Below are positions 1-5,047 of a stretch of DNA of 10,489 bases, one piece after another (position 1 is the stretch's first letter; each line of letters opens with the position of its first letter). Under the pieces are notes generated by a model that worked only from the letters and a program-made list of their open reading frames with translations, was not told the origin of the DNA and did not search any database. Origin of the DNA: an uncultured Erysipelotrichaceae bacterium (lineage in GTDB: Bacteria > Bacillota_I > Bacilli_A > RFN20 > CAG-826); NCBI GenBank assembly GCA_902791085.1, contig CADAUN010000032.1, positions 1-10,489 of the forward strand. Reading direction: 5' to 3'. Both the position numbers and the translations under genes were made by a program.

Positions 1-105
1 AAGATTGATCGCTTCGTAGCCAATCTCGTCATAAAGCTCGCGAGCGGCTGCCACGATTCCTTCTTTCGTTTCACAAATCTGTGTTTCAGTATATGGTTTT
101 CTCAC
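1..105 (-). CDS. TetR-family transcriptional regulator, N-terminal 35 residues (cut by window edge)
   Basis: Only the first 35 codons are present, read leftwards from a GTG at 105-103. The peptide contains the stretch GIVAAARELYDEIGYEAINL, which matches the opening helix of TetR-type DNA-binding domains (pattern: basic start, then A-A-x-x-L-(F/Y)-x-x-x-G-(F/Y)-x-x-x-(S/T/N)). Such proteins are usually dimeric repressors that bind a short palindrome and release it on binding a small ligand; the ligand-binding part lies outside the window. An in-frame TAG lies two codons upstream of the GTG, so the start cannot be further out. There is no Shine-Dalgarno sequence; instead a -10 box ends 6 nt before the GTG, so the message may be leaderless. 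It is on the same strand as malQ and 165 bp downstream of it, but with its own promoter, so a regulatory link to malQ is not shown. Confidence 0.72.
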   Translation of the reverse strand, partial: MRKPYTETQICETKEGIVAAARELYDEIGYEAINL

Positions 106-139
106 GCTCTAATTATGAGTGCTTTTTGTTTTCTTTCAA
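106..139 (-). promoter_or_regulatory. Sigma-70-type promoter of the TetR gene, apparently leaderless
   Basis: On the minus strand a -35 TTGAAA (139-134) is followed by a 16-bp spacer and a -10 CATAAT (117-112). Only six bases separate the -10 box from the GTG start codon, placing the expected transcription start on the start codon itself. Both hexamers are close to consensus, so the promoter call is good; the leaderless reading is an inference from spacing. Confidence 0.6.
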
Positions 140-225
140 CTAAAATCGCAAAAATAATATCTTTTTTTCGTTATTTTAATAAAAATGATTTGTTTTATAT
201 TTTTTAACAAATTGTAAATATTAAT

Positions 226-254
226 AAAAAACGTCTTGCGTATCTCTTTAAGAC
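226..254 (-). terminator. Weak candidate intrinsic terminator after malQ
   Basis: Reading the minus strand past the malQ stop, a 5-bp stem GTCTT/AAGAC (254-250 with 237-233) closes a 12-nt loop and is followed one base later by six T residues (231-226). The stem is short and AT-containing, so termination may be inefficient. Position and U-tract are right; stem strength is poor. Confidence 0.35.
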
Positions 255-270
255 CCTGATAAATACGATG

Positions 271-1770
271 TTATCGTTGGAATTCATCCACCCAAGAATG
301 AATTTTTTTAGCAAGGGAAGAAGAGAAATCCTCCTTGGTAAATCGGTAAATCCAATTCTTGCCATCCACACGGGATGGGAAGTTGATACGCGCTTCATCA
401 CCGCGATGTAACAAATCGCCCATCGGAATGATGGTTCCAAAACAAGGATAGGCGAAGGCAAGGCGGAGAACTGTGTCCGTCAAGTCATCTAAAGTATCGT
501 CTTTATCTGCTATATGACAATCGTCGGCACAACGACGAACTGCTTCTAGGCAAACATCTTTTTCCTCTGGTGTCATATGCTCTAACATACCGTAAATGGG
601 CTCATTATCATGAGTGCCGGTATAACAAATTTCATTGACAACAGAATTCCAAGGCTTGTTGCTATCGTCATCCGCGAGATTTGTGATGGCAAACGCCGTA
701 ACAGCCATGCCTGGATACCCCGTCTCATTTAATAAATCGATAACGCCTTGGTCAATCACGCCTAAATTTTCAGCAATGATAGGCAATTCCGTCTTATCGC
801 GGAACAAATCGAATTTCGGTCCATCTTCCCAATGGCCATTTCGTGCCGTGTCTTCTCCATAAGGAATCTCATAATAGGCACTAAAACCACGGAAATGATC
901 GATTCGAAGAATATCAAAAATTGCTAAATTATCAGCAATCCTATCGTTGAACCAACGATAACCAGTTTCTTTTTGATAAGACCAGTTATAAATTGGATTG
1001 CCCCAAAGTTGCCCGTCAGAAGAGAAGGCGTCCGGCGGGACGCCTGCGACCATCTTAGGATTGTGTTCTTCGTCCAAAGCAAACAATTCAGGATATTTCC
1101 AAACATCGACGGAATCATAGGCCACATAAATTGGCATGTCACCCATGATACGAATGTTCTTTTGATTCGCATAATCCTTTAATGCGTTATATTGCCGCAA
1201 GAATTCATATTGGGTCCAAAGATAGAATTCATAATCTTCGTGATAGTCTTTTAAAAGACGTTCTTCTAATGCCTTACTATCGCGTTGTTCTTCGATAGGC
1301 CATTCTTTCCAGGAACGGAAATGATTCTTTGCCTTTAAAGTCATAAACAAAGCGAAATCGTGATATTCGCCTTTTTGAACAAAAGCAACAAAATCAGGAG
1401 AACGGCGATCAAAACGGCTAAACGCTTTTCGTAAAATCGCATATCGATGTAGGAATAATGAGGAGTATTGAACGTAATGAGGATCAGAAAAAAGAAGATC
1501 ATCTTGTATTTCTTCTTCTTTTAAAATCCATTGTTGGCAAAGAAGGTCTAAATCAATGAAATAAGGATTGAATCCTTTGGAAGAAGGCGATTGATATGGC
1601 GAATCCCCATAACTAGTGACATTTAACGGCAACATTTGCCACACTTTTGCGCCGGAAGCGGAAAGGAAATCGACAAAATCATAAGCAGCCTTGCCTAACG
1701 TGCCGATTCCGTGAGGAGAAGGCAAGGAGAATATGGGGAGCAGAATCCCGAAAAAACGTTCTTGTTTCAT
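271..1770 (-). CDS. malQ: 4-alpha-glucanotransferase (amylomaltase), GH77
   Basis: A 499-residue cytoplasmic enzyme that transfers alpha-1,4-glucan segments between maltodextrins, releasing glucose, in maltose/glycogen use. GH77 hallmarks are in order: N-terminal GILLPIFSLPSPHGIGTLG, then GDSPYQSPSSKGFNPYFIDL, the nucleophile Asp291 in RIDHFRGF, the acid/base Glu334 in AENLG, and the transition-state Asp388 in GTHDN. Length and spacing match the family (about 500 aa; Thermus aquaticus D293/E340/D395). I chose the ATG at 1770-1768 (MKQERFFG): the reading frame is open to an ATG at 1833, but the extra 21 residues do not resemble the family and would span the promoter. There is no Shine-Dalgarno sequence, and a TATAAT ends 6 nt before the chosen ATG. 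No phosphorylase or transporter gene is adjacent. Function call is firm; the start is fairly firm. Confidence 0.95.
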   Translation of the reverse strand: MKQERFFGILLPIFSLPSPHGIGTLGKAAYDFVDFLSASGAKVWQMLPLNVTSYGDSPYQSPSSKGFNPYFIDLDLLCQQWILKEEEIQDDLLFSDPHYVQYSSLFLHRYAILRKAFSRFDRRSPDFVAFVQKGEYHDFALFMTLKAKNHFRSWKEWPIEEQRDSKALEERLLKDYHEDYEFYLWTQYEFLRQYNALKDYANQKNIRIMGDMPIYVAYDSVDVWKYPELFALDEEHNPKMVAGVPPDAFSSDGQLWGNPIYNWSYQKETGYRWFNDRIADNLAIFDILRIDHFRGFSAYYEIPYGEDTARNGHWEDGPKFDLFRDKTELPIIAENLGVIDQGVIDLLNETGYPGMAVTAFAITNLADDDSNKPWNSVVNEICYTGTHDNEPIYGMLEHMTPEEKDVCLEAVRRCADDCHIADKDDTLDDLTDTVLRLAFAYPCFGTIIPMGDLLHRGDEARINFPSRVDGKNWIYRFTKEDFSSSLAKKIHSWVDEFQR

Positions 1771-1806
1771 GCGAATATTATATACGAAAAAACGTGGCTT
1801 TTTGCA
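1771..1806 (-). promoter_or_regulatory. malQ promoter with perfect TATAAT -10, apparently leaderless
   Basis: On the minus strand a consensus TATAAT (1782-1777) lies exactly six bases before the malQ ATG, the same geometry as at the TetR gene. The best -35 candidate is TGCAAA (1806-1801) with an 18-bp spacer, which is weak. The expected transcription start coincides with the A of the ATG, leaving no room for a ribosome binding site. Confidence 0.5.
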
Positions 1807-1863
1807 TCCACGCAATCGAAAGCAAATAACCACCAGAAAGTAAGAATTAGATGGATTTCTGTT

Positions 1864-2084
1864 GGTGTCATTATTGGGTTATTTGTTTCTACCCTTTTTA
1901 TTCCAATTCCACCGATGGGCACGAGCCTCGGCCCCTTGGAATCCCAGGAGGCTGGCCCTTTCCCCCTCACAGGGATCCATCCAGCTCCCACCGATGATAA
2001 CCAAGGGGATCCCTCGCGCCATCGGTTTTTCTCGGCATAAAAGAGATCGCAGGTAAGGTGGAAACGAATAACCCAATAAACACC
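1864..2084. repeat. Large nested palindrome: AT-rich outer stem around a GC-rich inner hairpin
   Basis: The left arm 1864-1893 pairs with 2057-2084. GGTGT (1864-1868) pairs with ACACC (2080-2084), CA at 1869-1870 is bulged, TTATTGGGTTATT (1871-1883) pairs with AATAACCCAATAA (2067-2079), GTTTC pairs with GAAAC, and ACC pairs with GGT. Two positions (T1884/G2066, T1890/G2060) are T-G, a wobble in plus-strand RNA but A-C in minus-strand RNA. Inside sits a second long hairpin (1911-2026). Every frame across the core is fairly open, but none of the resulting peptides resembles a protein, so I read it as non-coding. It could be a MITE-like or REP/BIME-like mobile repeat, a structured RNA, or an extrusion-prone cruciform. 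No transposase or target-site duplication is visible. It lies in the gap between the malQ promoter and the HD-domain gene. Confidence 0.8.
1911..2026 (+). repeat. GC-rich inner hairpin (116 nt), possible structured RNA
   Basis: By my count about 65% GC, against AT-rich flanks. Pairings: ACCGATGG (1911-1918) with CCATCGGT (2019-2026); CGAG (1922-1925) with CTCG (2013-2016); CCCCTTGG (1932-1939) with CCAAGGGG (2001-2008); GGA(G)GCTGG (1947-1955, G1950 bulged) with CCAGCTCC (1981-1988); and CCCT (1964-1967) with AGGG (1971-1974) around a CAC loop. On the plus strand five T residues follow immediately (2026-2030), so a plus-strand transcript could end here. The pair 1921/2017 is A-C on plus but G-U on minus, so strand evidence is mixed. 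It does not match SRP RNA, RNase P RNA, tmRNA, 6S RNA or any riboswitch class I can recall. Confidence 0.7.
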
Positions 2085-2111
2085 TAGAAACGAATAACCC
2101 AATAACTACAC
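2061..2111. repeat. Tandem duplication of the palindrome's right arm
   Basis: GAAACGAATAACCCAATAA occurs at 2061-2079 and again, perfectly, at 2087-2105 (period 26 bp). Both copies are followed within two bases by ACAC. The second copy is extended on its left by TA, which matches the left arm better, so either copy can pair with 1864-1891. Confidence 0.85.
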
Positions 2112-2203
2112 GGGAATGGCAAGGTCTTGCAATAGGGCAAATCATTGATTAGCATTAGGAGGCATAGAGGTATATTTAACAATCTCTTAAGCGAGATTAA
2201 AGC

Positions 2204-2626
2204 ATGATTTATACGGATTTGGTTAGAAAAGCGGCAAACATCAGTTTTGAAGCGCATAAAAACGACAAGGACAAAGGTGGCTATCCTTATTTCATGCACC
2301 CTATGACCTTAGCCCTTCAATTTGATGACGAAGCTGCCGTATGCGTGGCCTTGCTTCATGATGTGATTGAAGACCATGGTGATGTCTATTCTCTTTCCTA
2401 TCTCAAAGAACAGGGATTTCCAGATTCCGTTTTGGATGCACTGGTTCTTTTGACACACGACAAAGATGTTCCCTATTTAGACTATGTTCGAAAAATCAAA
2501 GAGAACGATATTGCAAGAAGAGTCAAGCTGGCAGATTTGAAGCATAATTCCATTGCGGCACGAAACCATGGCATCAAGCCACCGAAATACGATTTATATC
2601 AAGAAGCAATCAAAATCCTAGAATAA
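2204..2626 (+). CDS. Small HD-domain hydrolase of the (p)ppGpp-hydrolase (RelA/SpoT HD, MESH1-like) type
   Basis: A 140-residue soluble protein built almost entirely of one HD domain. Metal-binding residues visible in order are His18 (EAHKND), His52-Asp53 in ALLHDVIED, and Asp111 in KLADLKHN; the Glu56-Asp57 pair after HD is the signature of alarmone 3'-pyrophosphohydrolases of the RelA/SpoT group. YFMHPM (His32) and Asn115 also fit. Related proteins use Mn2+ to remove the 3'-diphosphate of ppGpp, or related nucleotides such as NADPH in MESH1. At 140 aa it is shorter than most small alarmone hydrolases (about 180-200 aa) and has no synthetase domain. An in-frame TAA six bases upstream of the ATG fixes the start at 2204 or later. 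An AGGAGG at 2157-2162 lies too far upstream to serve it. A weak promoter TTGCAA (2127-2132), 17 bp, TAGCAT (2150-2155) is possible. Substrate is inferred from family. Confidence 0.82.
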   Translation: MIYTDLVRKAANISFEAHKNDKDKGGYPYFMHPMTLALQFDDEAAVCVALLHDVIEDHGDVYSLSYLKEQGFPDSVLDALVLLTHDKDVPYLDYVRKIKENDIARRVKLADLKHNSIAARNHGIKPPKYDLYQEAIKILE

Positions 2627-2752
2627 ACTTTGTTTCTCTAGCCACGAACAATTTTTTGTCTACGTTTTTAGAATGTGATTTTTTGTTTTTATCGTTGCAA
2701 AAAAACATTGGGAAAATGGCAATCAGGCAATAGCATTCGATCAAAATACACG

Positions 2753-2788
2753 CAAAAATAAAAGGCCCCTTGGTTTCCCAAAGAGGCC
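2753..2788 (-). terminator. Strong intrinsic terminator of the collagen-like lipoprotein gene
   Basis: On the minus strand GGCCTCTTTGG (2788-2778) pairs with CCAAGGGGCC (2773-2764) across a GAAA tetraloop, with one unpaired U, followed by TTTTATTTTT (2763-2754). It begins 15 bases after the lipoprotein stop codon. On the plus strand there is no T-tract after the stem, so it probably does not serve the HD-domain gene, for which I see no clear terminator. Confidence 0.9.
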
Positions 2789-2803
2789 ATGAAGGAAGAT
2801 AGA

Positions 2804-4831
2804 TTAAGCTGGTGTGACAGCGGTGTAAGAGACGTTCGTGAAGGCGATCGCGCCGACCCAATGATAGAACTTAATCGTGATGCAGGTATTTGCGCCCGTA
2901 GAATCGCCGTCTATTGCTTTACGCACGATTTCCATGTGGTGCCATTCTCCATCTGCTTGAATCTTTTCATTGATGGTATAGCCGTTTTCCCCCGCGACAT
3001 AATCGCCGTCTAGAGAGATGCCGTTTCTCCATCCGCCGATATCCATCTGAGCGATGAATTGACCACTGGATTCACGTCCAGCTCCGCTTTCACTGACAAG
3101 GCTTGCTGGTTTTTCGTGATTCAAACTGGTCAAAGCGTAATCGAAACTGAAAGTGACGGTTTGCCCAGCCGTGGCCGCTACTCCGCCAAAGCGCATTTCC
3201 GAATAACCATTGTTGTTATAGAGGTCTTTGCCAGGAGCGTAATCATCGCTCTTTCCATCGACTCCGTTCCAATATTCATCCGCTGATTTTGACTGGGAGA
3301 AGAAGATGGCGTTCACGTTGTTGTACGTATCCGCGTTCACTTTTGGCAAGCAGTAATATTGTTCTTTGATGCCTTGTTCGCGGTCGATCGCAGATACACT
3401 TTGGTCCAAACGGGCTGATCTATTTCCGATCATTGTAATGCCGTCATTAAGAACACCGGTGGTGTCCGCGGTCTTGTAGCGATATTGACGATCGAGCTTG
3501 TTCACTTCTTCGCCACCGATGATTTGCGGGTTGGCAACAATCAGTTTCCCCGTTAAACTTGCTACTTTAACGGCGAATGCGACGAATTCATCGTTTTCTT
3601 CCGGCACATCGTATTCGGCGTGGTGCCAGTTGCCATCGAAAATCAATTTGGCATCGGTGTTGGTGTAACGTTGAACCTTCTCATAGGCCGTAGAAGCTTT
3701 TGTCTCGCCTGAAGCCGCCATATAGGTGGCTTTTTGACGATCGCTGAAACCGACGCGGTTATAGCAGGTTTGAACGTCGGAAACGGAGTTCACGCTATTG
3801 GGAACGCCATTGATGGCATCGCTATCAGCCAATGTTTTGGTTCCGCTATGATTCGAGACGTAATCAAAACCAAATTTCTTGGCTCCACGGACGGTTTTGG
3901 CAAAACGAATCTGCGCCCATTTGTCTGCCGTTCCATTTTCGGCATAAATGGCTTGTACTTTCTTGCCTAACGGCCCAACGGTTTCGATCGCTTTTACGGT
4001 CGTGATTTCTTTGGTCTTGCCGGCGCCGTTTAGTGGGCTAGCAAGAAGTGGATCAACAATATCGTCAACCGTGATTTCTTTTGGCTCTACGGACCAGTCA
4101 TAATTCGACCATGAACCGACTTTCTTCGTCCAAATGAATCCGGAATCTAAGTCCATATAGGTGTCGCCATCTGCGCCTAAAGTAGAAAGAGGCTCGCCAT
4201 TTCCTTTTAAGAAACTGGTTCCGTCTTTGCCATCTTCCCCTTTGGCTCCGGTCTCGCCTTTGTCACCTTTGGCTCCAGTGTCTCCTTTATCGCCTTTCAC
4301 GCCGGGATCGCCTTTGTCGCCCTTGGCACCGGTATCTCCTTTGACACCGGGATCACCTTTGTCACCTTTGGCTCCGGCGTCTCCTTTATCACCTTTTGCA
4401 CCCGTGTCTCCTTTATCGCCTTTCACACCTGGGTCGCCCTTGTCGCCTTTGGCGCCGTCTTTTCCAGCAGCGCCAGTATCGCCTTTCTCACCTTTGTCGC
4501 CCTTTTCTCCTTTGGCTTTGACACCGGTATCGACGCCATCGATGAACCAGTTTCCATTTTCGCCAATGGTCACCACACTGGCATCGCCTTTGTCGCCCTT
4601 GTCACCTTTGTCGCCTTTCTCACCTTTTTCTCCTTTGATGGAAGAAAGCCATTCTTCATAGGTTTGGGTGCCACCTTGTGCTTTATAGAGCTCGTAAATC
4701 TCTTGAATTTGATTGTTTACGGTTTGAGAAGAAGTGTTATTGTCAACTTTGGATGAGGAAGTGTTGGGATTTCCGCAGCTTGCCAATATGCATAGTGCGG
4801 AAAGCGTCAACAAAAGCGTTTTTGCTTTCAT
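2804..4831 (-). CDS. Collagen-like surface lipoprotein with two C-terminal beta-sandwich-type modules
   Basis: A 675-residue predicted lipoprotein. Residues 1-19 are a signal peptide with lipobox LASC (lipidated Cys19), then a Ser/Thr/Asn linker and a short conserved-looking YELYKAQGGTQTYEEWL segment. Gly-X-Y triplets follow in two blocks, residues 67-84 (6 triplets) and 108-206 (33 triplets), rich in K-G-D/E, a composition known to stabilise bacterial collagen triple helices by ion pairs. They are split by a non-collagen insert (SVVTIGENGNWFIDGVDTG). The C-terminal 450 residues look like two related modules: IRFAKTVRGAKKFGFDY...NWHHAEYD (Trp402-His404) and MRFGGVAATAGQTVTFSFDY...EWHHMEIV (Trp630-His632), resembling ligand-binding beta-sandwiches. 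It probably trimerises into a stalk that displays the C-terminal modules. The start is supported by AAAGGAG 9 nt upstream. Binding target unknown. Confidence 0.88.
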   Translation of the reverse strand: MKAKTLLLTLSALCILASCGNPNTSSSKVDNNTSSQTVNNQIQEIYELYKAQGGTQTYEEWLSSIKGEKGEKGDKGDKGDKGDASVVTIGENGNWFIDGVDTGVKAKGEKGDKGEKGDTGAAGKDGAKGDKGDPGVKGDKGDTGAKGDKGDAGAKGDKGDPGVKGDTGAKGDKGDPGVKGDKGDTGAKGDKGETGAKGEDGKDGTSFLKGNGEPLSTLGADGDTYMDLDSGFIWTKKVGSWSNYDWSVEPKEITVDDIVDPLLASPLNGAGKTKEITTVKAIETVGPLGKKVQAIYAENGTADKWAQIRFAKTVRGAKKFGFDYVSNHSGTKTLADSDAINGVPNSVNSVSDVQTCYNRVGFSDRQKATYMAASGETKASTAYEKVQRYTNTDAKLIFDGNWHHAEYDVPEENDEFVAFAVKVASLTGKLIVANPQIIGGEEVNKLDRQYRYKTADTTGVLNDGITMIGNRSARLDQSVSAIDREQGIKEQYYCLPKVNADTYNNVNAIFFSQSKSADEYWNGVDGKSDDYAPGKDLYNNNGYSEMRFGGVAATAGQTVTFSFDYALTSLNHEKPASLVSESGAGRESSGQFIAQMDIGGWRNGISLDGDYVAGENGYTINEKIQADGEWHHMEIVRKAIDGDSTGANTCITIKFYHWVGAIAFTNVSYTAVTPA
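4214..4633 (-). repeat. Collagen Gly-X-Y coding repeats, 54-bp higher-order unit
   Basis: The DNA under the Gly-X-Y region is repetitive at 9 bp and at a larger scale. The 18-residue unit GDKGDPGVKGDKGDTGAK occurs twice in full (residues 129-146 and 171-188), with a shortened copy lacking one triplet between them (156-170) and 9-residue half units. This points to repeat expansion and contraction by slippage or recombination. The opposite strand reads as an SPLSPLAP protein; that is a shadow, not a gene. Confidence 0.85.
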
Positions 4832-4885
4832 AAATATGTCTCCTTTACGGTGATTCTATTATTTATTTCCGCGGAATGAAAATAA
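4832..4885 (-). promoter_or_regulatory. Lipoprotein gene promoter and ribosome binding site, with a palindrome in the spacer
   Basis: On the minus strand a -10 AATAAT (4863-4858) is preceded at 17 bp by a weak -35 TTTATT, and followed by a roughly 22-nt leader carrying AAAGGAG 9 nt before the ATG. The perfect 10-bp palindrome TTCCGCGGAA (4867-4876) sits between the two promoter boxes, where a repressor could act. RBS is firm; promoter is plausible; an operator role is speculative. Confidence 0.45.
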
Positions 4886-5009
4886 ACTACTTTCATAAAA
4901 TGTTGGAATATTAAAACAACAAATCGGAAAAAATGCATATTTATGACGAACGCGCTTTACGGGAAAACGATGGAAATCGGTTGCAAGGAATCTTGAATCG
5001 TGCATCTGG

Positions 5010-5047
5010 CTAACACTTTTTCTCTTTGCGTGAAATAATAGTGGCGT
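5010..5047 (+). promoter_or_regulatory. Promoter of the SGNH-DUF3737 operon, extended -10, nearly leaderless
   Basis: TG-A-AATAAT (5031-5039) forms an extended -10 element, with CTAACA (5010-5015) at 18 bp as a -35 candidate. Eight bases separate the -10 from the ATG at 5048, so the transcript would have at most a few untranslated bases. No Shine-Dalgarno sequence precedes this start. This promoter is divergent from that of the lipoprotein gene; the 216-bp gap between the two genes holds no other clear element. Confidence 0.45.

Noticed and set aside
1771..1833. Longer malQ start at 1833 adding 21 residues
   Set aside because: The extension is unlike the GH77 N-terminus and contains the TATAAT promoter box; the ATG at 1770 fits the family length.
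2061..2111. Two evenly spaced repeats as a mini CRISPR array
   Set aside because: The spacer is only 7 bp, there are just two units, and the repeat pairs with an inverted copy 170 bp upstream; it is an arm duplication of the palindrome.
1767..2145. Several open frames of 64-111 aa on both strands across the malQ/HD-gene gap
   Set aside because: They overlap each other in several frames, cover the palindrome, have no ribosome binding sites and resemble no protein; open frames are expected in its GC-rich core.
2157..2162. AGGAGG, a perfect ribosome binding site upstream of the HD-domain gene
   Set aside because: No ATG, GTG or TTG follows at a usable distance, and the HD gene start lies 41 bases further on, after an in-frame stop; treated as chance.
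2627..2753. T-rich stretches after the HD-domain gene as a plus-strand terminator
   Set aside because: No stable GC-containing stem precedes the T runs; only 4-bp or heavily bulged pairings were found.
4161..4661. Plus-strand 166-aa open frame rich in SPLSPLAPVSP
   Set aside because: It is the antisense of the collagen Gly-X-Y repeats; the proline-serine pattern follows from the opposite strand's repeat and there is no start context.
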